The position numbers and the translations under genes were made by a program. Positions 26,801-36,472 of a stretch of DNA of 64,000 bases are shown here, one piece after another. This DNA is from DATBJG01 sp963790545. GTDB taxonomy: Bacteria > Acidobacteriota > Vicinamibacteria > Vicinamibacterales > JAMQPK01. The stretch lies in assembly GCA_963790545.1 (NCBI GenBank), contig CAWBPA010000024.1, forward strand, positions 124,001-188,000, given 5' to 3'. The number at the start of each line of letters is the position of its first letter. Positions within the stretch are counted from its first letter, which is position 1. The notes under the pieces are model-generated. The model was not told the DNA's origin. It did no database searches and saw only the letters and a list, made by a program, of their open reading frames with translations.

Positions 26801-27780
26801 CGCGAAACGCAATCCTGACCATTCCCCTGACGCTGCGACAGCAGCAGACCGAGCAGGAGGTGGACGCCCTCGATCGGCGAATCCTGCTGGCGGCCGTACT
26901 GTTCATCCTGCTTGGCGCCGCGATCGGCTATTCGATGGCGGAGCGGATCGCGGATCCCGTCAACCGACTCACCCGTGCCACGCGGCGCATCGCGCGAGGC
27001 GACCTGGAGGCGCGGGTGCTCGAAACTTCGTCTGACGAGCTCCGAACCCTGATTGGCGCGTTCAATCGGATGGCCTCGGAGCTGCGGCATCAGCGGGCCG
27101 AGCTCGAACGCACGAACCGTATTGCCGCCTGGGCTGAAATGGCCCGGCAGGTGGCGCATGAAATCAAGAACCCGCTTACGCCCATTCAGCTCTCGGCCGA
27201 GCACCTGATGCGCCTCCACCAGGACCGCGGCAAACCATTGACGCCGGTGCTCGAAGAGTGTCTCACCGCGATTCTGTCCCAGGTGCGACTGCTTCGACAG
27301 ATCTCGTCCGAGTTCTCGGCATTCGCCTCGTCGCCCACGCCACATCCTGCCCTGACGTCGCTCGGCGACCTCATCCACGAAGTCGTCGGCCCCTATCGCA
27401 CCGGGTTGTCCGAGCGGATTCACATCATCGAAAACGTGTCGCCCGATCTTCCGCCGCTCAGCCTGGATCGCACGCTGCTGGCACGGGCATTGACGAACGT
27501 GATTGAGAACGCCCTCCATGCCATGCCCGGCCGCGGTTCACTCGCGCTGACCGCCGCTCGAGCCGACGGTCGCGTGCGCCTGTCGATTAGCGACACGGGC
27601 GAAGGCATGGATGCCGATGCGCTGCGCCGGGTGTTCGAGCCCTACTTCTCCACCAAAACCCGAGGCACGGGCCTCGGTCTGCCCATAGCCAAACGCAATG
27701 TGGAGTTGAATGGCGGGACGATTGCCGTTGAAAGTCAGAAGGGCGTGGGAACGACGGTGACGATCGAATTGCCAGTGTAA
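23878..27780 (+). CDS. NtrY-like membrane histidine kinase (several frameshifts)
   Basis: About 1300 residues once frames are joined. ATG 23878 gives a membrane start (RLRRIVLVGLGCALAA); breaks near 23,935, 24,110 and 25,170 each need one base removed. An extracytoplasmic segment and many hydrophobic helices follow to about 26,290 and again at 26,360. The last third is intact: HAMP (ERIADPVNRLTRATRRIARGDLEARV), phosphoacceptor His in QVAHEIKNPLTPIQ, N-box ALTNVIENALHAM, and G-boxes DTGEGMD and GTGLGLPIAKRNVE. The HEIKNPLTPI wording is typical of NtrY. No NtrX-type regulator is adjacent. An ATG at 23,861 in another frame would avoid the first break but gives a poorer N-terminus. Confidence 0.8.
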
Positions 27781-27799
27781 GATGCAAGAACGACAGAAG

Positions 27800-28582
27800 C
27801 TACACCCTGTCTTCCTGCATTTTGATGTCCGGGCTGCGATGGCGCAGGCGTTGAACGGCCATCTCGACGAAGGCGGAAATGGTGTAGGTGTAAGCGAGAA
27901 TCAGCAACGCGCCCTGCGGATGCGCGAAGATCGCCGCAATCACCACGGCAATGACCATCAAGACCGTGTAGGAATGCGGGGCCTGCAGGTCGATGGTTTT
28001 GAAGCTTCGGAATCGAATCGTGCTGACCATGAGGAACGCGGGAATGAGCACGAGCGCAATGACCGGCGCTGCGCCTGATGTTTCGCGAAATCCAGCCGGA
28101 TAGGCAAAGATCGTGGCGGCCACCACGCCGGCAGCCGTGGGACTTGGCATGCCGACGAAATACCGTTTGTCCACCGAGCCGGCCTGCACGTTGAAGCGCG
28201 CCAGCCGCATCGCGGCGGCCGTCACGTAAATGAACCCGGCAGCCCAGCCCCAGCGTCCGAACGAGGTCAACCCCCAGGAATATGCCAGCACTGCGGGCGC
28301 GAGGCCGAACGACACCATGTCGGCCAGCGAGTCGAACTCCACACCAAACGCGCCTTCCGCGCGCAACAACCGCGCAATGCGGCCATCCAGTCCATCAAGT
28401 ATGAAGGCAAAGCCGACGAAAGGCGCCGCCGTCGCATACTCGCCCCGCATGGCGTACACGATGCACGCGTATCCGCAGAAGAGATTCCCGAGCGTCATCA
28501 GTCCGGGAATCAGATACACGCCACGACGAAATCGGCGCGAGGCGAAATCGGATTGTCGCCGCCGCGGTGGGAGCATGGCCAT
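27800..28582 (-). CDS. pssA: CDP-diacylglycerol-serine O-phosphatidyltransferase
   Basis: 260 residues with several membrane helices. The CDP-alcohol phosphotransferase motif is complete: DGRIAR, eight residues, G, three, D, three, D (ending in EFDSLADMVSFG). The start GVYLIPGLMTLGNLFCGY is typical of the PssA type found in gram-positive and acidobacterial genomes. It makes phosphatidylserine from CDP-diacylglycerol and serine in the membrane. The next gene upstream, psd, takes the product on to phosphatidylethanolamine. It converges on the histidine kinase gene with 19 bases between. Confidence 0.92.
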   Translation of the reverse strand: MAMLPPRRRQSDFASRRFRRGVYLIPGLMTLGNLFCGYACIVYAMRGEYATAAPFVGFAFILDGLDGRIARLLRAEGAFGVEFDSLADMVSFGLAPAVLAYSWGLTSFGRWGWAAGFIYVTAAAMRLARFNVQAGSVDKRYFVGMPSPTAAGVVAATIFAYPAGFRETSGAAPVIALVLIPAFLMVSTIRFRSFKTIDLQAPHSYTVLMVIAVVIAAIFAHPQGALLILAYTYTISAFVEMAVQRLRHRSPDIKMQEDRV

Positions 28583-28663
28583 GTCCTGATATTACATCTC
28601 CTGCCGCTCGACCGTACTCCCCTTCGAAACACACCGCATTTCCAAGTTTTGCGTTCGAGCTTT

Positions 28664-29300
28664 TCAGTCCCGTTGCGGGAGCCGGGCAATAACCGTCTCT
28701 CCACCTCGCACATGAGCCCCCACCTTCACGCAGAGGATCGCGGTCGAAGGAAGGAACACGTCCATGCGAGACCCGAACTTCATCACACCGAACCGGTCCC
28801 CCGCCGACACCTGGCGGCCTGGTTCCAGGCGACATACCACCCTGCGCGCCAGCACTCCGACGATCTGCCTGAACACGATCGGCCGACCGTCGTGATCGAT
28901 CCACACTTCGCTGCACTCGTTCGATCCCGCGGCTTCCGGACGATACGCCGCCAGGAATCGACCGGGACGATAGGTCACGCTCGTGACCCGGCCCGTCGCC
29001 GGAACCCTGTTGACGTGCACATCAAGTGGCGACAGAAACACGCTGACTTGCAGCCAGTCGCCGGGTGGCGCCACGCCGGGCTGCGGTGCGCCCGCAACGA
29101 GCACCCGTCCATCGGCAGGCGACACGATGGCCGCCGGATCGCTGGGGCGGGTGCCGCTCGGGATCGCGGAAGAACAACAGCAGCACCACCGCAAGGATGA
29201 GCACGGGAACGGCGACCAATGCGCCACCCGCCCAGGCCACGAGTGCTGTGAGGATGAGCGCTGCGCCGACAAACGGCCATCCTGCGGGATCGATCTTCAT
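28664..29300 (-). CDS. psd: Phosphatidylserine decarboxylase proenzyme, frameshifted
   Basis: About 212 residues after joining two frames. The N-terminal frame (ATG 29300) reads MKIDPAGWPFVG, hydrophobic helices and FFRDPER; the second frame continues with SDPAAIVSPADGRVL, FLSPLDVHVNR, and MKFGSRMDVFLP, where GS is the self-cleavage site that makes the pyruvoyl group. The break sits in a G-run at 29,144-29,147 (plus strand), and removing one G restores HPPSDPAAIV. This is the short, archaeal-like Psd form commonly paired with pssA. It decarboxylates phosphatidylserine to phosphatidylethanolamine. Confidence 0.88.
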
Positions 29301-29401
29301 GGTGGAGAAATGCGGCAGCGGGAGTTCAGCGGACCCGAACGAGAGCGTGAGGGTTCCGAGAAGCGGGTTCCAGACCCGCCTCTCGGATACGCGAATGCTG
29401 T

Positions 29402-29662
29402 CTAGTGGGTGCTCGGCGCCTGCGACGCGGATTCCTGATCGCGCGCGCGGTTCCGCCGAAGAATATTCTCCATGCGGTCCTTCAACGCCAGCTTCCGCTT
29501 CTTCAGCGTGACTTCTTCGACTTGTTCGGGTTCTGACAGGTAATGCTTGATGGCGAGATCGTGGAGGCGACTTTCAAGTTCGGAGTGCTTGATCGCGAGT
29601 TGACGGAACTCATCATCAGTGCGCAGCAGGAGCTCCTTCAACTCTTCGGAGTGTGTGGGCAT
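29402..29662 (-). CDS. YdcH/DUF465 family small protein
   Basis: 86 residues, mostly charged helix: EFRQLAIKHSELESRLHDL, then LSEPEQVEEVTLKKRKLALKDRMENIL. The KH..L..R...L...H....E......LKK.KL.LKD....IL pattern is that of DUF465 (YdcH-like) proteins, small helical hairpins of unknown role. It stands alone between psd and rimI with about 95-100 bases on either side. Confidence 0.85.
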   Translation of the reverse strand: MPTHSEELKELLLRTDDEFRQLAIKHSELESRLHDLAIKHYLSEPEQVEEVTLKKRKLALKDRMENILRRNRARDQESASQAPSTH

Positions 29663-29757
29663 TCTCCGCCTCCCTGTAGCTGATGTTCTGGTTCATAAAA
29701 GGTTGGACTGCGTGTAACACGAACGTAACATAAGGGCTCTTGACGTTCAAGACCCCA

Positions 29758-30258
29758 TTAGCGCGGCCCGGCGGCTGGCAGGTCGGGACGCCACAAAATT
29801 AGGGCATCTTCGGTGGGTTGTGCGTAATAGTTGCGCCGAATACCGGCCGTTTCGAAGCCAAGCCGCTCGTAAATCCGCCGCGCCTCCTCGTTGGACCGCC
29901 GGACTTCGAGCGTCGCCCGCCGCGCCCCCAGGCGTGCCGCCGTGTGCATGGCATGCTTCAGCAGGGTCGTGCCGATTCCCTGCCGACGGTAGGCGGGATG
30001 AATCGCCAGGTTGTTGATGTGAAGTTCGTCGAAAACCAGCCAGAAGGAACAAAAACCCGCCACAATCTCGATGTCGCCGCTCGGCAGACGCAAGATGTAG
30101 ATGTGCGAGACCCGGGGATTGTCCATTTCGCGCAAGTACATCTCGCGCGTCCACGGATTGGTAAACGAGAGCGATTCGATCTCCAGCACCGCTTCCAGAT
30201 CGCGATCGGTCACCACTCGCTCGATTTTCCACGAGCCGCCCGCGTGGTCGTGTGTCAT
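29758..30258 (-). CDS. rimI: Ribosomal protein S18-alanine N-acetyltransferase RimI
   Basis: 166 residues, one GNAT domain. Key blocks are IESLSFTNPWTREMYLREM, INNLAIHPAYRRQGIGTTLL (acetyl-CoA-binding RRQGIG), LEVRRSNEEARRIYERLGF and RRNYYAQPTEDALIL. The ending YY..P.EDALIL is characteristic of RimI. It acetylates the N-terminal alanine of S18 and in some bacteria more widely. The start codon region overlaps the end of tsaB by four bases, matching the common tsaB-rimI pairing. Confidence 0.9.
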   Translation of the reverse strand: MTHDHAGGSWKIERVVTDRDLEAVLEIESLSFTNPWTREMYLREMDNPRVSHIYILRLPSGDIEIVAGFCSFWLVFDELHINNLAIHPAYRRQGIGTTLLKHAMHTAARLGARRATLEVRRSNEEARRIYERLGFETAGIRRNYYAQPTEDALILWRPDLPAAGPR

Positions 30259-30960
30259 CGATTTGCCCGGACCTTGTCGCGGTCGCGCGCCAGCTCGGCG
30301 TCAGGACGACGGATGTACAAAGGACGAATCGTATCGGGGCCGGGAGCCGGAGCGGTTTGGGTCCGCTCGGCCGCCATCAATCCGATGGCCGGTGCGATGA
30401 GCGGTGTCGGCTCCAGCAGAAGATACCGCGCCACGAGCTGCCGGTACGCGATCGCGCCGTCGCCGACGAACCAGGTGCGCCGGGTCGCCAATGCCCATCG
30501 TGTCAGGACGTCGTCGGGTGGAGCGACGAGCGGCCCATCCACGAGGGAGAGATTCTGGCCCTCGTAGAGGGCCGCAAAGACTTCGCCCCGCTGAGCATCC
30601 ATCCAGACCGCCAACGCATCGGGTGCCGCGGTGTCGACCATCTGGCGCCGGGCGCCAAGCGCAAGCGCATCGAGCGCAGACAGTCCGATCAGCCCTTTCC
30701 CGATGAGCCACGGCCAGCCCCTGCATCGTCGCGATGCCAACACGCAGGCCTGTGAACGATCCTGGACCAGCAGCGACGGCAAACACGTCGATGTCCTTCA
30801 GCCCCACGTGACACGTCGCGAGGAGCCGCATGATGTCGGCTGGCAGGCGTTCGCCGTGCGTGCGCGTCGGGTCGCCGGCTTCCACGGCTACGAGCGCGTC
30901 ACGATCGACGAGCGCGACGCTTCCGCTACGGGTCGTCGTGTCGAGGGCAAGGATCCGCAT
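30255..30960 (-). CDS. tsaB: tRNA N6-threonylcarbamoyladenosine protein TsaB, frameshifted
   Basis: About 234 residues. From ATG 30960 the frame reads MRILALDTTTRSGSVAL, ERLPADIMRLL, and AAGPGSFTGLRVGIATMQGLA, the ASKHA-fold blocks of TsaB. It shifts at 30,700-30,706, where removing one base restores QGLAVA-GKGLIGLSALDAL, and continues with DAQRGEVFAALYE to the end. TsaB supports TsaD in making t6A37 in tRNAs that read ANN codons and is essential in many bacteria, so a sequence error is likely. It overlaps rimI. The start faces mutS across a heptamer hairpin. Confidence 0.88.
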
Positions 30961-30970
30961 GTAGAATGAA

Positions 30971-31053
30971 ACAGTCCACAGTCGACAGTCCACGGTCGAC
31001 GGTCGACAGTCGTTGACTGACGACTGATGACCGACGACTGACGACTGACGAGC
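30971..31053. repeat. Heptamer repeat hairpin between tsaB and mutS
   Basis: Left half: CAGTCCA, CAGTCGA, CAGTCCA, CGGTCGA, CGGTCGA, CAGTCGT. Right half: the complementary type TGACTGA, CGACTGA, TGACCGA, CGACTGA, CGACTGA. The halves pair into an imperfect stem of roughly 40 bases per arm in the divergent promoter region of tsaB and mutS. Confidence 0.8.
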
Positions 31054-31061
31054 ACTATTGT

Positions 31062-33705
31062 ATGCCCCAGACATCCTCGCTGCCGCCCGCGTCGAGCGCG
31101 ACTCCGGCGATGCGGCAGTATCTCGAAGCCAAGCACCAGTATCGCGACGCCATTCTGCTGTTCCGAATGGGCGACTTCTACGAAATGTTCTACGAAGACG
31201 CCCTCGTGGCTGCACGGACGCTCGAACTCACCCTCACGTCGCGATCAAAGGACGGTCACGGCGGAGGTATCCCGATGTGCGGCGTCCCCCACCACGCCGT
31301 CGATGGTTATCTGGCACGACTCGTCAAGAAAGGGTTTCGCGTCGCCATCTGCGATCAGGTCGAGGATCCCAGGAAGGCAAAAGGGATCGTCCGGCGCGAG
31401 GTCGTCCGTGTCGTCTCGCCGGGAACCTTCACCGACGCGCAGTACCTCGACGCTCGAGAGCCGGCATTCTTGATGGCCCTTGCGCCGTCGGGCGACCGGG
31501 ATCACGTGATCGGTGCAGCGTTGCTCGACCTCTCGACCGGTGAGTTTTCTGCCGCCGAGTACGCGGGCGCGGAGGGTGTGCAGGCGCTTGGCGACGAGCT
31601 TTCGGTGCTCCGTCCGCGCGAACTGGTGGTTCCGGCCGGATTGGACACGGCCGCCTTCACCCGCGACAGCGGCATTCCTGTGACGACCATTGAAGGCTGG
31701 ATGTTCGAACCCAATGCCGCGCGCCGAACGCTCCTCGAACAACTTCGCGCCCATGGGCTCGAGGGCTACGGTCTCGAAACACACGTGGGCGCCATCTGCG
31801 CGGCCGGGGGCCTCGTTCATCATCTTCGCGACACGCAAAAGGCCGATCTGGCTCACGTTCGCGACATCACGTTCCGCACCTCTTCGGAGTGTCTTGTGCT
31901 CGACCCGATCACGCTCAAGCACCTCGAGATCGTCGAGTCGACGGACGGGACGCGAGCGGGATCGCTGCTCCATGAGATTGACCGCACCTGCACCCCCATG
32001 GGTGCGCGCCTGCTGCGCGGCTGGCTTCTGCGCCCGCTCGTCGCGCTCGGTCGCATTCAGGATCGGCTGGACGGGGTCGAGGAGCTGGCCTTCAACACCA
32101 CCGAGCGCGGCAAGTTTCGCGAGGTGCTGAAAGGCGTCTACGATCTCGAACGTCTCGTTGCGCGCGCCGCTCTCGGTACGGCCGGGCCCCGCGACCTCGT
32201 CGCGCTGAAGCAGTCGCTTGCGGTCGTTCCGCGCGTGCGTCTCATCCTTGAAGCCCTGCAAACGCCGCTCATCTCGAGCCTGGTAGCCGAGCTCGACGAC
32301 CTGGTGGACGTTCGTGATGCCATCGAGCGGACGCTGGTCGACGATCCCCCCGCGATCGCGCGCGAAGGCGGTCTGATTCGCGATGGTCTCGACGATGAGA
32401 TTGACGGCCTGCGCCGGATCAGCCGTTCCGGCAAGCAGGTGATCGCCGAGTTGGAAGACGCCGAACGCCGACGTACCGGCATCGGGTCTCTGAAAGTTCG
32501 ATACAACCGGGTATTCGGGTACTACATCGAAGTGTCGAAGTCGAATCTGCATGCGGTGCCGTCCGACTACATCCGCAAGCAGACCATTGCCGGGGGCGAG
32601 CGTTTCATCACGCCGGCGCTGAAAGAGTACGAAGAAAAAGTCCTGGGCGCCGATGAACGCATCGTCGAGCGTGAAATCGAGCTGTTCGACGGCCTTCGGG
32701 CTCAGGTCGCAACCGAAGCCACCAGGATCCAGAGTACAGGCCCGGGCGCTCGCCTCGCTCGACGTGCTCGCTGCGCTGGCCGAAACGGCCACGCTCGCCA
32801 ATTTCGTCAAGCCCTACGTGCACGAGGATGATGAGTTGCTGATTGGCGAGGGACGCCATCCCGTGGTCGAGAGTCGCTCGGGCGGGTCTTTCGTGCCAAA
32901 CGACATCCGGCTCGACAACAAAACGCATCAGCTGATCGTATTGACCGGTCCGAATATGGGCGGGAAGTCCACATACCTGCGGCAGACGGCGCTCATCTGC
33001 GTGCTCGCGCAGGCCGGCTCGTTCGTTCCGGCCGCGCGCGCCAAGATAGGCCTCGTCGATCGCATCTTCGCGCGTGTTGGGGCATCCGACAACATCGCTC
33101 GCGGGCAATCGACCTTCATGGTGGAGATGCAGGAAACCGCGAACATTCTCCACGGGTCAACGGGGAGGAGTCTCGTCGTCCTCGATGAGATCGGCCGCGG
33201 CACCGCAACCTTCGACGGGTTGAGCATCGCGTGGGCCGTGGCGGAGTACCTCGCGACCAACACGCGCGCCCGACCGAAGACGCTGTTTGCGACCCACTAT
33301 CACGAACTGACGGACCTGGCAGGAGCGTTGCCCGGAATCGTCAACTACCATGTGACCGCCCGAGAATGGCGCGACGACATCGTCTTCCTGCACAAGATCG
33401 AGCCGGGCCGGTCGGATCGCAGCTACGGGATCCAGGTGGCGCGGCTGGCCGGTTTGCCCGGTGCCGTCATCACGCGAGCCAAAGAAATCCTGGCGGCACT
33501 CGAGCGTGACGAGCTCGCTCGGAGCGGTCGCCCCTCGCTCAGCGAGACGCCCCACGAGCCGCAGCAGCAGCTCGGACTGTTCCAGCAGTCTTCGGTCCGC
33601 GAAGAGGCCATTGTCCGGCGGTTGCGCGAACTGGATCCAAACAGGCTGACACCGCTCGAGGCACTCGCCCTGCTGGCCGAGCTCAAGAAGGAAGCGGACG
33701 CGTGA
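31062..33705 (+). CDS. mutS: DNA mismatch repair protein MutS, frameshifted
   Basis: About 880 residues. The mismatch-binding motif is in LLFRMGDFYEMFYEDA (Phe-x-Glu form, FYE). Connector and lever domains follow, with FGYYIEVSK in the clamp. The frame breaks at about 32,727-32,737; removing one base joins ATRIQ to VQARALASLDVLAALAE. The ATPase then reads LTGPNMGGKSTYLRQ, DEIGRGTATFDGLSIAWA and ATHYHELTDL. MutS recognises mismatches; a real frameshift here would make a mutator, but the rest of the gene shows no decay. MutL is not in the window. Confidence 0.93.
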
Positions 33706-35288
33706 TGCGCCCGCGACCCTCAGCAAACAGCCTTCCCTCGTCAATTCTCAGCCAACGATCATCGACGCTCGCGGCAGTCATCCTCGCGGGGCTGTTGAGC
33801 GTGTCCTGCGGGGGAGAGGCACCGCCGGATCCCGACGTCATCACGATTGCCATGCCTTCGTCGCCTAGTAATCTCGATCCGCGCGTGGGTGTCGATGAGG
33901 CGTCGGCCCGAGTGCACCAGATGGTGTACGACTCGCTGTTCGAGAACGACGAGAACCTGCGTGTGGTCCCGGGGCTCGCGACCCACTGGGACATGCCGGA
34001 TGAGCTCACCTATGTGGTGCACCTGCGCGACGGGATTCGATTTCATGATGGCCGGGAACTCACCGCGCGCGACGTGGTCTACACATTTCGGTCGTTTCTC
34101 GACCCTGAATTCGTTTCGCCGCGCAAGGGGGCGTTCACGCTCCTCAGTTCGGTGCGGGCCCTCGACGCACGCACCGTCGAGTTCAAGCTGAAACAGCCTT
34201 TTGGGTCGTTTCCGGTCAATCTCGTCATGCCGATCGTGCCGGAAGGCTCTGGACCTTCGCTGAGCGATCGGCCCAATGGCACCGGTCCCTATCAGTTTGT
34301 CAGCATCGCCCCCGACGACAAGGCCGTTTTCAAAGCCAATCCGCACTACTTTCGCGGCGCGCCGCTGAACAACGGTGTCGTTCTCAAGGTCGTCCCTGAC
34401 GAGATCATGCGCGGCCTCGAGCTGCGCAAGGGCACCGTGGACATGGTCATCAACGACCTGCCACCCGATGTCGCGTACCAGCTGGATCAGGATGAGAAGC
34501 TGCAGCTCGTCACCTCGCCCGGTACGGACTACATGTACCTGGGACTCAATCTGCGTGACCGCGCATTGAGCGATCTTCGGGTGCGACAGGCCATCAGCTA
34601 CGCGATCGATCGGGATGCGATCGTCAAGTATTTGAGGCGGGGCTTCGCACAACCGGCCGTGGGGATTCTTCCGCAGCGGGCCTGGGCGTTCGAACCCAAT
34701 GTCATGACCTACCCTCACGATCCCGCTCGCGCCAAGCGGCTGCTGGACGAAGCCGGATTCCGAGATCCTGACGGGGATGGTCCTCTGCCGCGTCTGAACC
34801 TCTCGCTGAAGGTCTCTACGGTCGAGCAATACCGCCTGCAGGCCACCGTCATTCAGCAGGACCTCAAGCAAGTTGGCATCAATCTCGACGTGCGCTCGTA
34901 CGAGCTCGCCACGCTCTTTGCGGACGTCCTGAAGGGCACGTTTCAGATCGTGTCCATGCAGTGGGTGGGGATCACGGATCCGGACGTGCTTCGAAGGGTC
35001 TTTCATTCGTCGCAGGTGCCACCGAGCGGATGGAACCGGGGCTACTATCACAACCCCGAAGTCGACCGTTTGATCGACGCCGCCACGGTTTCAACCGACG
35101 AAGCCGAACGACGCCGGCTCTATGCCCAGACACAGCAACTGATCGCAAAAGATCTGCCGTATATCAGCCTCTGGAACAAGACAAACATGGCGGTCGCACA
35201 GTCGAATCTCGAAGGCATCCACCTCCCACCCGCGACCGATTTTACGTTTCTGAGAAGCGTCCGACGGGTCGGGCGCCCGTCTGGCTGA
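33705..35288 (+). CDS. Peptide/opine-type ABC transporter solute-binding lipoprotein
   Basis: About 527 residues, SBP family 5. The start ATG overlaps the mutS stop (TGATG). A signal with a lipobox ends at LLSVSCGG. Family blocks include LDPRVGVDEASARVHQMVYDSLF, GLATHWDMPDELTYVVHLRDGIRFHDG, NGTGPYQF, RQAISYAIDRDAIV and the C-terminal RRLYAQTQQLIAKDLPYISLW. It would present oligopeptides or similar solutes to a permease, but no permease gene is adjacent. The stop codon TGA is the centre of a small palindrome (GGCTGAAGCC), so the last residues may have been reshaped by that element. Confidence 0.88.
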   Translation: MRPRPSANSLPSSILSQRSSTLAAVILAGLLSVSCGGEAPPDPDVITIAMPSSPSNLDPRVGVDEASARVHQMVYDSLFENDENLRVVPGLATHWDMPDELTYVVHLRDGIRFHDGRELTARDVVYTFRSFLDPEFVSPRKGAFTLLSSVRALDARTVEFKLKQPFGSFPVNLVMPIVPEGSGPSLSDRPNGTGPYQFVSIAPDDKAVFKANPHYFRGAPLNNGVVLKVVPDEIMRGLELRKGTVDMVINDLPPDVAYQLDQDEKLQLVTSPGTDYMYLGLNLRDRALSDLRVRQAISYAIDRDAIVKYLRRGFAQPAVGILPQRAWAFEPNVMTYPHDPARAKRLLDEAGFRDPDGDGPLPRLNLSLKVSTVEQYRLQATVIQQDLKQVGINLDVRSYELATLFADVLKGTFQIVSMQWVGITDPDVLRRVFHSSQVPPSGWNRGYYHNPEVDRLIDAATVSTDEAERRRLYAQTQQLIAKDLPYISLWNKTNMAVAQSNLEGIHLPPATDFTFLRSVRRVGRPSG

Positions 35289-35361
35289 AGCCGGACGCTA
35301 CACACGCGATCGGTCACACCGTTGTAGTCACACCGTTGTAGCGTCCGGCTTTAGCCGGACG
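35281..35361. repeat. Pair of inverted GTAGCG-type hairpins with a 14-base tandem duplication
   Basis: Copy 1 (35,281-35,301): GGCTGAAGCC plus GGACGCTAC, containing the stop codon of the binding-protein gene. Copy 2 (35,338-35,361), opposite orientation: GTAGCG, arm TCCGGC, TTTA centre, arm GCCGGA. Between them TCACACCGTTGTAG occurs twice in tandem (35,313-35,340). Confidence 0.7.
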
Positions 35362-35386
35362 TCACCTCAGGTAGAATTGCCCCGTC

Positions 35387-36472
35387 ATGGCCAAGAAGTC
35401 ACGATTCCTGAGCGTGCCTATCGAGCCGTTTCGTGTCGATCCGCACCTGCGGGCCGACGAGCTGCTGCAGCGGATGGAGCGCATCTCGTTCCAGGGACGC
35501 AACCTTGCGACCGCCCACCGCGTCTGGCAGAAGATGCTCGACGACGATGTGACGATCTTCCTCGGGGTCGCGGGCGCGCTCAGTGCAGGCGGCCTGCGTA
35601 TGGTCATCGCACAGCTCATCGAACAGCGGTTCGTGGATTGTGTCGTGTCCACGGGAGCCAACCTGTATCACGATCTCCACGAAACGCGCGGGCGACATCA
35701 CTATCTCGGCTCGCCGAGGGCGGATGACGCGGCGCTCGCGTCGGAGCGGATCGATCGCGTGTACGACACGTATGCGGATGAGGAAGAGTTCATCGACAAC
35801 GATAACTGGATCGCTGACTTTGCCACGAGTCTGGCGGTTCGACCGTACACGAGCCGCGAATTTCTCCACAGGCTGGGCGGTCATCTGTGGGAACAGACGC
35901 GGAGCGAAGGGATCCTGACGGCCGCGTATCGCGCAGGCGTGCCGATTTTCTGTCCGGCAATTGCTGATTCATCGATTGGGATGGGTCTCTCGCAGGCACG
36001 GCAGAAAACACCAGGAGCCGGCTACATCGACATCATCGGCGACATCGTCGAATCGGCGAACCTGGTCATCTGTCGGCCGCGTACGGCGTCGGTCGTACTC
36101 GGCGGGGGCACACCCAAAAACTTCATCAACCAGGCGTGCGTGCAGGCGGAGTTCTACAGTGATGAAGTGGGGGGACATCGTTACGCGCTGCAGATTGTGA
36201 CCGACGTCCCCCACTACGGAGGGGCGTCCGGTTCGACCCTGGAGGAAGCACAAAGTTGGGGGAAGGTGGCCACCGATGCCGCTCAGGTGACCGTCCACGC
36301 CGACGCGACCATTGCCCTCCCACTATTGGCCTCCGCCCTCGCCCGCAGCGCCGGCAGCCGACTGGCGAACCGGATGCGGCCGGCGTTCGAACACGACGGA
36401 CGGCATCTGCGGGTGGATGGTGCCACACTTTCCAGCGATCGTTTCGAGGAACCGCATGAAGCCTCCCGTTGA
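35387..36472 (+). CDS. Deoxyhypusine synthase-like protein
   Basis: 361 residues. Family blocks: FLGVAGALSAGGLR, VVSTGANLYHDLHE, GVPIFCPAIADSSIG, DIIGDIVESANL, VLGGGTPKNFINQ and ASGSTLEEAQSWGKV, where the Lys of SWGK corresponds to the catalytic lysine that forms the imine in deoxyhypusine synthase. Bacteria lack eIF5A; characterised bacterial relatives make homospermidine or act on other polyamines. The stop overlaps the TTG start of an agmatinase-family gene by four bases, which places it in polyamine metabolism. Upstream lies a pair of hairpins. Confidence 0.87.
   Translation: MAKKSRFLSVPIEPFRVDPHLRADELLQRMERISFQGRNLATAHRVWQKMLDDDVTIFLGVAGALSAGGLRMVIAQLIEQRFVDCVVSTGANLYHDLHETRGRHHYLGSPRADDAALASERIDRVYDTYADEEEFIDNDNWIADFATSLAVRPYTSREFLHRLGGHLWEQTRSEGILTAAYRAGVPIFCPAIADSSIGMGLSQARQKTPGAGYIDIIGDIVESANLVICRPRTASVVLGGGTPKNFINQACVQAEFYSDEVGGHRYALQIVTDVPHYGGASGSTLEEAQSWGKVATDAAQVTVHADATIALPLLASALARSAGSRLANRMRPAFEHDGRHLRVDGATLSSDRFEEPHEASR

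Noticed and set aside
25663..27519. A 618-codon open frame antisense to the histidine kinase
   Set aside because: Arg/Gly/Gln-rich shadow; the plus strand gives intact HAMP, HisKA and ATPase motifs.
30971..31053. CRISPR array or tRNA-like structure between tsaB and mutS
   Set aside because: Contiguous period-7 units with no spacers; the fold is a simple hairpin.
32700..32760. Programmed +1 frameshifting in mutS and the other broken genes
   Set aside because: No common slippery sequence among the sites, and the genes are unrelated; extra-base errors explain them more simply.
31245..32810. A 521-codon open frame antisense to mutS
   Set aside because: No motif, and it covers the well-conserved MutS core on the other strand.
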